From contig NZ_MDJR01000001.1 of the NCBI RefSeq assembly GCF_001730685.1, positions 1-64,000 on the forward strand: DNA of 64,000 nucleotides. The letters run 5' to 3'. Positions 44,705-52,866 of the stretch are shown here, one piece after another. Under the pieces are notes generated by a model that was not told the origin of the DNA, did no database searches, and was given only the letters and a program-made list of their open reading frames with translations. A program made the position numbers and the translations under genes. Each line of letters starts with the position of its first letter. Position 1 is the first letter of the stretch. This DNA comes from Caloranaerobacter ferrireducens. Lineage in GTDB: Bacteria > Bacillota > Clostridia > Tissierellales > Thermohalobacteraceae.

Positions 44705-45313
44705 ATGTTCGAAAAAGATATTGACATAGATTATGAGCTGATTATTAAAAATAAAGTACCGATATTAACAATGGACAATGATTGGAAGAAAATATTCGGT
44801 AATTCTAAGAATAAAGATATCAATAATTATAAAAATATTTTGAATGATTTAATTAAAGAGCAAAGAGAGTTAAGTAGAAGATTAGTACAATTAAAAACTA
44901 AGAAGAAAAAGCTTATGGCAATGATTCTGAATTTATCGCATGAAATTAATAATAATAGTAATAGTAGAGCAGTAGAAAAATTAGATGAATGTCAAAGTGA
45001 GATACATACAATAAATGAAGAAATAGAAACTTATACATTTAAATTAGAAATGTTGCCTAAAGAAATTAGAGCAGCAAACTTAAGTTTATTAAAGGCTACT
45101 ATAAAAGTTGCATATAAGGATATAAAATCTAATCAAGAAGAATTAAATTCATTATGTAGTCAAATAGATGAATTGAGGGAAAAATTGAAGAATTTAATTG
45201 AAACTAAACATGAAAAGGAGGAAGCTATAAATAAGACTTATAGTTTTTTGCATGGAATTTTAGGTAGTAAAGAAATGGAAAGATTGGATGCTGAATTGTT
45301 GTATAGCAAATAA
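44705..45313 (+). CDS. Coiled-coil protein, unknown function
   Basis: The 202-residue protein has long predicted coiled coils (about 45-80, 90-115, 130-185). No signal peptide or membrane segment, so cytoplasmic. GGGAGGAG precedes the ATG at 44705. It ends 32 nt before a small membrane-protein gene and may be co-transcribed with it. Unrecognised. Confidence 0.65.
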   Translation: MFEKDIDIDYELIIKNKVPILTMDNDWKKIFGNSKNKDINNYKNILNDLIKEQRELSRRLVQLKTKKKKLMAMILNLSHEINNNSNSRAVEKLDECQSEIHTINEEIETYTFKLEMLPKEIRAANLSLLKATIKVAYKDIKSNQEELNSLCSQIDELREKLKNLIETKHEKEEAINKTYSFLHGILGSKEMERLDAELLYSK

Positions 45314-45345
45314 AATATTCTGTTAAGAAAGGGAGTTTATGATTT

Positions 45346-45606
45346 ATGAAATCTATTATGTTGATTTTGATATTGATTAGTGGCTTAGAAATATTTTTTA
45401 GCATTTTTACACATTTAATAAGTTTTATTATTTCTATGTTCAAAAAGAATTATAATATGAGTCAGAAAATGAAGGATGCTATTAAGTTAGTATCAGTAGC
45501 GATTTTTATGGTATCTGTATTCTATTTTTTATTAGAATTTGTAAAAGTAATGGCAAAATTGTTTAATATTCCATTGGATAAAGGTATATTGGATATTTTT
45601 AAATAG
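45346..45606 (+). CDS. Small two-helix membrane protein, unknown function
   Basis: This 86-residue protein has helices at about 3-28 and 46-65 separated by a charged loop (KKNYNMSQKMKDA). AAAGGGAG is about 12 nt from ATG 45346; a nearer ATG (45339) is in another frame and stops after 13 codons. Followed by a terminator. Function unknown. Confidence 0.6.
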   Translation: MKSIMLILILISGLEIFFSIFTHLISFIISMFKKNYNMSQKMKDAIKLVSVAIFMVSVFYFLLEFVKVMAKLFNIPLDKGILDIFK

Positions 45607-45610
45607 ATTT

Positions 45611-45634
45611 AAAGCGGCTTAGGCCGCTTATTTC
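45611..45634 (+). terminator. Intrinsic terminator
   Basis: AAGCGGC/GCCGCTT stem, loop TTAG, weak T tail, 8 nt after the stop of the small membrane gene. Confidence 0.65.
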
Positions 45635-45638
45635 AATA

Positions 45639-45672
45639 AGAACAAAATTTTCGATTTAAATAAATTTTAAGG
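45639..45672 (-). repeat. Dispersed hairpin repeat, partial copy (b)
   Basis: AACAAAATTTTCGATTTAAA followed by TAAATTTTAAGG matches the left part of the copy at 25301-25340. It lies directly upstream of the acpS-nnrD ribosome binding site. Confidence 0.55.
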
Positions 45673-45682
45673 GGATGGAATA

Positions 45683-46978
45683 ATGATTAAAGGTAATGGA
45701 ATAGATATAATAGAGATAGATAGAATAGAAAAAGCTATAAAGAATGAAAAATTTATTGAAAGAATATTTTGTGAAGAAGAAAGAGATTACTTTTTAAAAA
45801 GAAGTATGAATGTAAAAACAATAGCGGGTATGTTTGCTGGAAAAGAAGCAGTTAGCAAAGCATTAGGTCAAGGAATCAGAGATTATAAATGGACTGATAT
45901 TAAGATATTACATGATAGCTTAGGTAAACCGTTTATTGTTCTGTCGGGCAATGCTGAAAATATAGCAAGAAAATTGGGGATAGAGAATATTCAGCTTTCA
46001 ATAAGTCATTGTGATACGTATGCTGTGGCTTTTGCTATTGCAGAAGGAAAAAGAGAGTATAAAGATATAATAAAAATAGAAAAAGGAGTTAAAAATAAGA
46101 TAATGACAATAGATAAAGACATGGTATCTAGAATTATCCCAAGAAGAAAAGCTTGTTCGCACAAAGGTACATACGGTAGAGTAGGTGTATTAGCAGGAAG
46201 TTTAGGTATGACTGGGGCAGCATATTTAACTTCTACTGCATGTTTAAGAAGTGGAAGTGGTTTGGTATATCTGTTTACTCCAAAATCTTTAAATAAAATT
46301 CTAGAAATAAAAACTACAGAAGTAATAACTGTTCCAGTTGAAGATAATGATAAAGGACATTTTTGTATAGAAGGATTGGAATACATTTTAAAAACTATCG
46401 AAAAAATGGATGTATTAGCTATAGGACCAGGATTAGGAGTAGATTCTGAAAGGACTGAACTAGTTAAGCAAATATTATTAGGTTATAAAAAAACTGTTGT
46501 TTTGGATGCTGATGGAATTAATTGTTTGGTTAATAGTGCAGAAGTATTTAAACAAAGAAAAGGAAAAACAATTATAACTCCTCATCCAGGTGAACTTTCT
46601 AGATTACTGGGCATAAGTATTGAAGAAATAGAATCTGACAGAGTAAAGTATGCTCAATTTACTTCAAAAAAATTTGGAGTTATTACAGTTTTAAAAGGAG
46701 CCAATACAGTAATTAGTAGTGAAGAAGGTAAAGTTTATATCAATACTACTGGCAATCCAGGTATGGCAACGGCAGGGAGTGGAGATGTTTTAACAGGTAT
46801 AGTTACAAGTTTTATAGGTCAAGGAATTGAATGTTTAGCTGCAACTGTCGCAGGAGTTTATGTACATGGTTTGGCTGGTGATTTAGCAAAGTATGATAAA
46901 GGTGAATATGGTTTGATTGCTACAGATATTTTAGAGAATATTCCTTATTCTATAAAGTCTTTAATTTATAATCCATAA
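45683..46978 (+). CDS. Fusion of holo-ACP synthase (AcpS) and NAD(P)HX dehydratase (NnrD)
   Basis: This 431-residue protein has an AcpS domain at residues 1-124: GNGIDIIEIDRI (Mg-binding Asp) and FAGKEAVSKALG. It transfers phosphopantetheine to acyl carrier protein. Residues about 145-431 form an NnrD domain (YjeF C-terminal type): GRVGVLAGSLGMTGAAY, AIGPGLG, TPHPGELSRLLG and the signature NPGMATAGSGDVLTG. It repairs hydrated NAD(P)H. The NnrE epimerase domain usually fused before NnrD is absent; a 20-residue linker joins the two enzymes. The last codons and stop are supplied by a dispersed repeat beginning near 46966. Confidence 0.9.
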   Translation: MIKGNGIDIIEIDRIEKAIKNEKFIERIFCEEERDYFLKRSMNVKTIAGMFAGKEAVSKALGQGIRDYKWTDIKILHDSLGKPFIVLSGNAENIARKLGIENIQLSISHCDTYAVAFAIAEGKREYKDIIKIEKGVKNKIMTIDKDMVSRIIPRRKACSHKGTYGRVGVLAGSLGMTGAAYLTSTACLRSGSGLVYLFTPKSLNKILEIKTTEVITVPVEDNDKGHFCIEGLEYILKTIEKMDVLAIGPGLGVDSERTELVKQILLGYKKTVVLDADGINCLVNSAEVFKQRKGKTIITPHPGELSRLLGISIEEIESDRVKYAQFTSKKFGVITVLKGANTVISSEEGKVYINTTGNPGMATAGSGDVLTGIVTSFIGQGIECLAATVAGVYVHGLAGDLAKYDKGEYGLIATDILENIPYSIKSLIYNP

Positions 46979-47084
46979 GGAAATTATATTCTTTATTAAT
47001 TATGGTTAATTTTTGAATATAATTTCTGTTTATGGATTTCAATAAAATCTTCCTTAATTTATTTAAATTAAAGATTTTATTCAA
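46966..47084 (+). repeat. Dispersed paired-hairpin repeat, full-length copy (c)
   Basis: Hairpin 1: TCCATAAGGAAATTATATTC (46972-46991) with its near-complement GAATATAATTTCTGTTTATGGA (47015-47036, given here as ends GAATATAATTT and TATGGA). Hairpin 2: ATAAAATCTT (47042-47051) / AAGATTTTAT (47071-47080). It overlaps the 3' end of the acpS-nnrD gene and ends just before the next ribosome binding site. Related copies lie at 25301, 45639, 60064 and 62056. Confidence 0.8.
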
Positions 47085-47106
47085 ATATTTGCCTGGGGTT
47101 GGTGGA

Positions 47107-47736
47107 ATGAGGCGCATTATCTTATTGTTACTATCAAGTATTTTGTTTTTAACTGCATGTAGTGAAATGACTGATGAAGAAATTTTCTATCAAATACAAA
47201 AAAAGTATAATAGAATGGAAAGTTACAGTTGTTTTGCTAAAATAATAATTAATGGAGGTAAAGAACCAAAAGAATATAAGGCAAAACAAGTTTTTAAGAG
47301 ACCAAATAAGTACATAATACAAATGATAGAACCTGAAGAAAGTAAAGGAATAACAACAATATACAATGGAGAGCAGGCTTGGATTTATCATCCGCAAATA
47401 GAGCAATCTATATTGATAAGAGACTATAAAGATTCTCCAGATGAAAATATGTTTGTAGGGTACTTTTTGAAAAATCTTAACACAACAGAAATGGTTAATC
47501 TTGAATCAGAAAAGATAGATAATAACGATTACTTAATAATTACAACCATGATTCCAGGTAATAATAAATACAGAATGTATCAAAAACTATGGGTAGATAA
47601 AAAAACTTACTTACCATATAAACTATACATATTAGACAAAGATGAAGGTATTATGGTTGAGATTTATTATTCAGATTTTTTGTATAACCTTGATATAAAA
47701 GATGAAAAATTTGAAGTTTATGCTTTGAAAAATTGA
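47107..47736 (+). CDS. Outer-membrane-lipoprotein-sorting-like (LolA-type) lipoprotein
   Basis: This 209-residue protein has lipobox FLTAC (about residue 16). The mature part has the LolA/LppX-like half-barrel pattern: YNRMESYSCFAKIIINGG, VFKRPNKYIIQMIEPEES, GEQAWIYHP, and a final DLFYNLDIKDEKFE-like end. Such lipoproteins are regular neighbours of alr in Clostridia. They probably carry or bind a lipid outside the membrane; no substrate is known. ATG 47107 follows GGTGG. Confidence 0.75.
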   Translation: MRRIILLLLSSILFLTACSEMTDEEIFYQIQKKYNRMESYSCFAKIIINGGKEPKEYKAKQVFKRPNKYIIQMIEPEESKGITTIYNGEQAWIYHPQIEQSILIRDYKDSPDENMFVGYFLKNLNTTEMVNLESEKIDNNDYLIITTMIPGNNKYRMYQKLWVDKKTYLPYKLYILDKDEGIMVEIYYSDFLYNLDIKDEKFEVYALKN

Positions 47737-47853
47737 TAAAAGTGATAAAATTTAATTAGAGGATTTTAATAAGAATTTTCTATAAATTTGTAAAATTCTA
47801 CAAACTTCAAGAAAAAGATTTAGTTAAGCACAAAGATAAAGGGGGAGCAATGA

Positions 47854-49023
47854 ATGTCATCTTTAACTAACACAAGACCAGTATGGGCTGAGATTAACTT
47901 AGATAACTTAGCACATAACATAAGAGAAGTAAAAAGAGTAGTTAAAGAGGGGACTTTAATAACTGCGGTAGTTAAAGCAGATGCTTATGGTCATGGAGCT
48001 ATTAAAGCAGCAGAGACTTTTCTTAATAATGGTGCAGATAGATTAGCTGTAGCTACATTATCAGAAGCTATTCAATTAAGAAGAGCTGGATTCAAAGTAC
48101 CTATACTTATATTAGGTTATACTCCTGAATATCAATTTGAAAAAGTTATTGATCATAATATAATTCAGACAATTTATACCTATGAGCATGGAATAGCATT
48201 TTCCAAAACTGCTGAGAAGTTGGGTAAAACAGGTATAGTGCATATAAAAATTGATACAGGCATGAGTAGATTAGGTTTTCAAGTTAATACGGATACAGTA
48301 GATCAGATAAGTGAAATCTGTAAACTTCCTTATATCGAAGTAGAAGGTATTTTTACACATTTTGCAGTTGCTGATGAAAAAGATAAAACTTTTACAAGAA
48401 AACAGTTTAATAAGTTTCAGAAATTAATTAAAGAATTAGAGAATATCGGTATAAAAATACCTATTAAACATGTGTCAAATAGTGCAGCAATAATAGATTT
48501 GCCAGAGTATAATCTTGATATGGTTAGAGCAGGAATTATGTTATATGGGCTTTATCCATCTGATGATGTTAATAAATCAAATGTTGAATTGAAACCTGCT
48601 ATGACTTTAAAAGCAAGAATATCACATTTAAAAACAGTACCTAAGGGAACAGGTATTAGTTATGGACTTACCTATGTTACAGAAAAAGAATCTAAGATAG
48701 GAACGTTACCAATAGGATATGCTGATGGGTTTACTAGGATTCTTACAGGAAAAGCAGAGGTTGTAGTGAAAGATAAAAAAGTTAAAGTCGTTGGTAGAAT
48801 ATGTATGGATCAATGTATGATAGACTTAACTGAAGTGGAGGATGTAAATATAGGAGATGAAGTAATATTATTTGGTGACGGTATAAATTCTTTGCATATT
48901 GATGAAGTAGCTAAAAAGCTTGGTACAATAAACTATGAGATTGTATGCATGGTAAGTAGAAGAGTTCCTAGAGTTTATGTAAAAAACGGTGAAATAGTAA
49001 AAGTAATTGATTATTTGCTATAG
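47854..49023 (+). CDS. alr: Alanine racemase (Alr)
   Basis: The 389-residue length is usual. The PLP-binding lysine is in AVVKADAYGHG (about residue 40), the PLP-phosphate region in the SRLGF/HFAVADE segment, the catalytic tyrosine in GISYGLTY (about 272), and RICMDQCMIDLT near 317. It makes D-alanine for peptidoglycan. ATG 47854 follows AAAGGGGGAG. Confidence 0.96.
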   Translation: MSSLTNTRPVWAEINLDNLAHNIREVKRVVKEGTLITAVVKADAYGHGAIKAAETFLNNGADRLAVATLSEAIQLRRAGFKVPILILGYTPEYQFEKVIDHNIIQTIYTYEHGIAFSKTAEKLGKTGIVHIKIDTGMSRLGFQVNTDTVDQISEICKLPYIEVEGIFTHFAVADEKDKTFTRKQFNKFQKLIKELENIGIKIPIKHVSNSAAIIDLPEYNLDMVRAGIMLYGLYPSDDVNKSNVELKPAMTLKARISHLKTVPKGTGISYGLTYVTEKESKIGTLPIGYADGFTRILTGKAEVVVKDKKVKVVGRICMDQCMIDLTEVEDVNIGDEVILFGDGINSLHIDEVAKKLGTINYEIVCMVSRRVPRVYVKNGEIVKVIDYLL

Positions 49024-49092
49024 AAGTAAACATATTTTTTGAAAATCTTCATCAAGTTTTCTTTAAATGTTCTTTGCTAAAGTTTTGTAATT

Positions 49093-49140
49093 ATTCGCTT
49101 TTATTTTCATAAATATTTAAAAAATAAGTTTGTTTATAGC
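49093..49140 (+). repeat. Degenerate repeat similar to 11747-11796
   Basis: Starting ATTCGCTT and ending TTATAGC, this segment aligns over about 50 bases with 11747-11796 with scattered changes. It may be the remains of a small mobile element end; no transposase is seen. Confidence 0.4.
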
Positions 49141-49144
49141 CTGA

Positions 49145-49164
49145 GTTAACAAAATGTTGTTAAC
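49145..49164. promoter_or_regulatory. Palindrome upstream of mazEF promoter, candidate operator
   Basis: GTTAACAAAATGTTGTTAAC: perfect 8-bp arms with a 4-bp centre, ending 16 bp before the -35 box. It may be a regulator-binding site; the regulator is unknown. Confidence 0.4.
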
Positions 49165-49180
49165 TTGATATATAGTTTTA

Positions 49181-49210
49181 TTGACACTTTTATAAATAAT
49201 AATATATAAT
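49181..49210 (+). promoter_or_regulatory. Sigma-A promoter of mazEF
   Basis: TTGACA (49181-49186) and TATAAT (49205-49210) with 18-bp spacing, both perfect consensus boxes. The leader before ATG 49304 is about 85 nt. Confidence 0.8.
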
Positions 49211-49303
49211 CTAGTATATGTTGCTTTATATAAGAATATATTAAAATATAGATACTTTTAAAGACATATGAATACAGAGGTCCCTAGGTATGGAGGTGCT
49301 CAA

Positions 49304-49579
49304 ATGGCCGAAACAAAAAGAATTATGATAAGTTTACCTAATAGCTTATTAGAAGAAATTGATGGTATTATTTCAATTGAGAAAAAGAATAGAAGTGAGT
49401 TTATAAGGGAGGCCATGAGACTTTACATTAGAGAAAGAAAAAAAATGGAGATAAGAGAAAAACTTAAATCTGGGTACATGGAAATGAGCCACATTAACTT
49501 AAATTTAGCTGAAGTTGGCTTTGAGGAAGATGTTAGAGAGTTGTTTAATTATGAGGCTAAATTGACAGGAAGTGAATAG
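49304..49579 (+). CDS. mazE: MazE/EndoAI-type antitoxin (ribbon-helix-helix)
   Basis: This 91-residue protein begins with an RHH fold ([18 protein letters not shown], then [14 protein letters not shown]), with a flexible C-terminal tail that binds the toxin. It matches Bacillus EndoAI (YdcD) rather than the E. coli SpoVT-fold MazE. GGAGGTG precedes ATG 49304. The gene ends 1 nt before the toxin gene. Confidence 0.9.
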   Translation: MAETKRIMISLPNSLLEEIDGIISIEKKNRSEFIREAMRLYIRERKKMEIREKLKSGYMEMSHINLNLAEVGFEEDVRELFNYEAKLTGSE

Positions 49580-49580
49580 A

Positions 49581-49931
49581 ATGATTGTAAAGAGAGGAGA
49601 TATATATTATGCAGACCTTAGCCCTGTTATAGGTTCAGAACAAGGAGGGGTAAGGCCTGTTTTGGTTATTCAAAATGATATAGGCAATAAGTATAGCCCT
49701 ACTGTTATAGTAGCAGCAATAACTTCTCAAATCAATAAAGCCAAATTACCAACTCATATAGAAATCAGTGCTACAGATTATGGACTTCCCAAAGATTCAG
49801 TAGTTTTATTAGAACAAATTAGAACAATTGATAAAAAAAGGCTTAGAGAAAAAGTTGGTTTTTTTGATGAAGATATGATGGAAAAAGTTAATGAATGTTT
49901 AAAAATCAGCTTAGGACTGATTGATTTTTAG
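49581..49931 (+). CDS. mazF: MazF/EndoA endoribonuclease toxin
   Basis: The 116 residues match Bacillus EndoA in length and nearly throughout: [64 protein letters not shown]. The conserved active-site Arg (GVRP) and Thr (AAITS) are present. It cleaves mRNA at short sites (UACAU in Bacillus). ATG 49581 is preferred over an in-frame codon 3 positions upstream, with GGAAGTGA as site. Confidence 0.95.
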   Translation: MIVKRGDIYYADLSPVIGSEQGGVRPVLVIQNDIGNKYSPTVIVAAITSQINKAKLPTHIEISATDYGLPKDSVVLLEQIRTIDKKRLREKVGFFDEDMMEKVNECLKISLGLIDF

Positions 49932-49941
49932 AATTGTAACT

Positions 49942-49966
49942 AAGCGACTTTTAGTCGCTTTTTTTA
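49942..49966 (+). terminator. Intrinsic terminator after mazF
   Basis: AAGCGACT/AGTCGCTT 8-bp stem, loop TTT, T-run of seven or more. Confidence 0.9.
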
Positions 49967-50062
49967 GTTATCGACAATATTTCCTGGGAAATCGAAAAAT
50001 AAAATATATTATGACAGGATTCTTGAAAAAATAGTCGAATGTATAATAAGGGAGGGATTTTT

Positions 50063-50632
50063 ATGCTGCAAAAAATAAAGAAAAGAAAAACTTTAATATA
50101 TGCAATAACTGTTGGGACAGCTTTTTTTGTATTTATTGGAATAGGAAAAGCTGCATTGAATGAACCAGGGTCATTAGAAGATCCATTAGTTACACAGAGT
50201 TATGTTGAGAAACGTATTGAGCAGATAAAATATTATATAGATCAGAAGATTCAAGAAGTTTATGAAAGTGTGAATTTGAATGCTACAAATGTACAAGCTT
50301 TAATTGAAGAAAATCAAGAATTGAAGAAAAGATTATCTGAATTAGAACAAAATAAAAATGAAGCAACTCCGAAACTAGAAGTTGTTGAATTAAGAAATGG
50401 TCAAAAACTTATAGGCAAAGCAGGAACGGAAATCATTTTAAGAGGTGGAAAAGCTAAAGCTATAGCTGGAAAACTAGGGGGATTATCTGATGTTACTGGA
50501 GCAGTAGATATAAAAATGGATCAGAACATTCCACCGAATCATCTTTTGATAATTCCAAGAGATGATGGAAGAGGGGTTTATGTAGATGAATATGCTATAT
50601 TTATGGTTAGAGGTGAATATGAGATAAAGTAG
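50063..50632 (+). CDS. Membrane-anchored coiled-coil protein, unknown function
   Basis: The 189-residue protein has an N-terminal helix (about 10-28) after KKRK, a coiled coil (about 50-110) and a C-terminal globular part (ELRNGQKLIGKAGTEIILRG ... DYAIFMVRGEY-like end). The C-terminal part looks like a small beta domain found in clostridial surface proteins, but I cannot name it. GGAGGG precedes ATG 50063. A terminator follows. Confidence 0.65.
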   Translation: MLQKIKKRKTLIYAITVGTAFFVFIGIGKAALNEPGSLEDPLVTQSYVEKRIEQIKYYIDQKIQEVYESVNLNATNVQALIEENQELKKRLSELEQNKNEATPKLEVVELRNGQKLIGKAGTEIILRGGKAKAIAGKLGGLSDVTGAVDIKMDQNIPPNHLLIIPRDDGRGVYVDEYAIFMVRGEYEIK

Positions 50633-50663
50633 ATATTACAAATAGATGCTAGACTATAAATTA

Positions 50664-50690
50664 GGAGCTGTGAAGTATGCAGCTCTTTTA
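50664..50690 (+). terminator. Intrinsic terminator
   Basis: GAGCTG/CAGCTC stem with a 9-nt loop and TTTT tail, 30 nt after the stop of the coiled-coil gene. Confidence 0.65.
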
Positions 50691-50774
50691 ATATGAAAAA
50701 TTGTAGGTTAAGTTTATAATAGAAAGTGCTATGCTATTGTGTTATAATAATATAGATATTTGAGATATTACCTG

Positions 50775-50811
50775 AAAGGAGGAAGCTCTCGCAGAGAGCT
50801 ACTAGTATATG
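50775..50811 (+). promoter_or_regulatory. Ribosome binding site bridged to its start codon by a hairpin
   Basis: AAAGGAGG (50775-50782) is 26 nt from ATG 50809, far beyond normal spacing. Between them AGCTCTC (50784-50790) pairs perfectly with GAGAGCT (50794-50800) around loop GCA. Folding removes 17 nt and leaves an effective spacing of about 9 nt. No other Shine-Dalgarno-like sequence precedes the ATG. Confidence 0.7.
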
Positions 50812-51930
50812 AAAGTACTTCATTTGATAAGCGGCGGTGATACTGGTGGAGCAAAAACACATGTATTATCTTTGGTTAAAGAGTTAAATAAAAAGATAGA
50901 TGTAAAATTGATTTGTTTTCTAGAAGATGAGTTTTATTATGAAGGAAAATCTTTAGGTATAGATATAGATGTTTTTAAGCAGAAAAAAAGATATGATTTG
51001 TCTGTTATTAAGAGGTTAAGGAATACTATTATAAATTATGATTATGATATTATACATTGTCATGGAGCCAGAGCAAACTTTGTTGGTATGATATTAAAGA
51101 AAATCGTTAAAAAACCTTTTATTACAACTATACACAGTGACTATAAGCTTGATTTTAAGGATAATTTATATAAGCGTATAGTGTATACAACTATAAATTC
51201 TCTAGCATTAAGGTTTTTTGATTATTATATAGCTATTTCTACAAATTTTAAAAAGATGCTTGTAGATAGAGGGTTTGATATAAATAAAATTTTTACAGTA
51301 TATAATGGAATAGACTTTAATAACGATATTAAAATTGAACCTAAGGAGTTATTTTTAAAAAGTTTTGGAATAGATGCAAAGGATAAGACAATAGTTGGAA
51401 TAATGGGCAGACTTGAAACGGTAAAAGACCATGAGACCTTTGTTAAAGCTGCTATAAAGGTGTTAGAGACTAGAAAGGATGTAATTTTTTTAGTTGCTGG
51501 TTCAGGACCAGAAGAAAAAAGACTTTCTCAATTAGTTAAAGAGTATGGATTACAGGAAAGTATCTATTTTTTAGGTTTTGTCAAAGAACCATATTCATTT
51601 TTTAATGCTATTGATATTAATGTTTTAACTTCAAAAAGCGAGAGCTTTCCATATGTTGTACTTGAAGGTGCTAGAATGAAAAAGCCGATTTTATGTACTA
51701 ATGTCGGGGGATTAGGAGACTTAGTAATAGATGGTGTTAATGGTTATTTGTTTGAAGTAGGCGATATTTTATCTTTAAGCAATTATATAAATTTTCTTCT
51801 AGATAATAGAAGTAAAATTGAAGAATTAGGAGAAAATCTTTATAAAAATGTTATTGATAGATTTTCATTAGAGAAAATGACTAATGACCATATAAAAATA
51901 TATGAAGAAATTTTAGGTAGGAGGTTGTAA
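50809..51930 (+). CDS. Glycosyltransferase family 4
   Basis: This 373-residue GT-B enzyme has the N-terminal MKVLHLISGGDTGGAKTHV, catalytic-domain GIMGRLETVKDHETFVKAA, and the E-x7-E type motif in SKSESFPYVVLEGA. It transfers a nucleotide-activated sugar, probably onto a lipid-linked cell-wall polysaccharide precursor, at the cytoplasmic side. First gene of a six-gene envelope operon. The start has the unusual hairpin-bridged ribosome binding site. Confidence 0.92.
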   Translation: MKVLHLISGGDTGGAKTHVLSLVKELNKKIDVKLICFLEDEFYYEGKSLGIDIDVFKQKKRYDLSVIKRLRNTIINYDYDIIHCHGARANFVGMILKKIVKKPFITTIHSDYKLDFKDNLYKRIVYTTINSLALRFFDYYIAISTNFKKMLVDRGFDINKIFTVYNGIDFNNDIKIEPKELFLKSFGIDAKDKTIVGIMGRLETVKDHETFVKAAIKVLETRKDVIFLVAGSGPEEKRLSQLVKEYGLQESIYFLGFVKEPYSFFNAIDINVLTSKSESFPYVVLEGARMKKPILCTNVGGLGDLVIDGVNGYLFEVGDILSLSNYINFLLDNRSKIEELGENLYKNVIDRFSLEKMTNDHIKIYEEILGRRL

Positions 51931-51931
51931 A

Positions 51932-52426
51932 ATGAAAATTATCGATAGTAAAGGTAGAATTTTCGGATTAATAAATATAATTGATTTAGCTGTTTTATTA
52001 ATATTTGCACTTTTAGTAGTAGGTGGAGGATATAAGTTTTTTAAATCTAAACCTAATATGATAGTAGAAGGTCAAAAAGTTTTAGTTAAGCTTGAAATAA
52101 GTAATGTAAGAAAACCTACAGTAGATGGAATAGAGGAAGGTGCATTATTATATCACTATGATAGGGGTCAAGTTTTTGGTAAGATAGTCGAGAAAAAAGT
52201 TGAGAACTATAAAGAAGCAGTAACTACAAGTGATGGTAGAATAGTTATGGCTGATGTGCCTGGTAAATATGTTGTTAATCTAGTTGTTGAAGCTGACGCT
52301 GTTATAACAGATCAGGTTATTATTGTAGGTGGAGAACATACAAGAATAGGAACTCAGTTTAGGTTAAAAAATAAAAACATTGCTGTTTTTGCTACTGTAT
52401 TAGGTGTTGAAACTAAAGTAGATTAG
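51932..52426 (+). CDS. DUF4330 family membrane-anchored protein
   Basis: This 164-residue protein matches DUF4330: KIIDSKGRIFGLINIIDLAV leading into one membrane helix (about 15-33), then a beta-rich extracytoplasmic domain (EGQKVLVKLEISNVRKPTVD, later GGEHTRIGTQFRLKNK). The family is found in polysaccharide operons of Clostridia, function unknown. It starts 1 nt after the glycosyltransferase stop with AGGAGG upstream. Confidence 0.8.
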   Translation: MKIIDSKGRIFGLINIIDLAVLLIFALLVVGGGYKFFKSKPNMIVEGQKVLVKLEISNVRKPTVDGIEEGALLYHYDRGQVFGKIVEKKVENYKEAVTTSDGRIVMADVPGKYVVNLVVEADAVITDQVIIVGGEHTRIGTQFRLKNKNIAVFATVLGVETKVD

Positions 52427-52440
52427 TAGGAGATGATATT

Positions 52441-52866
52441 GTGTATGCTAGCTACACATTTACTGTTTTATCTAAAGTTTGGGAAAAAGTTAATAGATTT
52501 TATGAATATAGTTTGTTAAAAAGGACTTATATAAAGATAAAAGATCCTTTAAAGAAGCTATCAAGTGGTTCATTATTAGTAGCTTTTTTAACACAGGAGA
52601 GTGCAATATTAGAAATTAGTTTTTTGTGTAGAATGTATTATGTAGTAGTTGATATAATTAATAATTTACTTAGAAACCTTAATACCTTTTTTGTTAAAAG
52701 TCTAAAAGAAAGTTCTAGTTATAAGTTGATTACTAAAATTCGTACTAAATGTTTTAGAAACTCAAAATTAGATTTAGAAATTATAATTAAAAATAGCTAT
52801 TTCGTTAGAGTCATTACTTATATATTTACTTTAGATGAAGATAATGGAGGGGAAAAATGGTGGTAA
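52441..52866 (+). CDS. Hypothetical protein of the envelope operon
   Basis: This 141-residue protein starts at GTG 52441 behind GTAGGAGATG. It is basic and rich in aromatic and aliphatic residues, with no clear signal peptide; one moderately hydrophobic stretch lies near residues 50-80. It ends DEDNGGEKWW, and these last codons hold the ribosome binding site and start of the next gene. Unrecognised, but its tight placement supports a role with the polymerase. Confidence 0.6.
   Translation: MYASYTFTVLSKVWEKVNRFYEYSLLKRTYIKIKDPLKKLSSGSLLVAFLTQESAILEISFLCRMYYVVVDIINNLLRNLNTFFVKSLKESSSYKLITKIRTKCFRNSKLDLEIIIKNSYFVRVITYIFTLDEDNGGEKWW

Noticed and set aside
46006..46386. Minus-strand open frame inside acpS-nnrD
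   Set aside because: Antisense to conserved catalytic motifs, no start signal.
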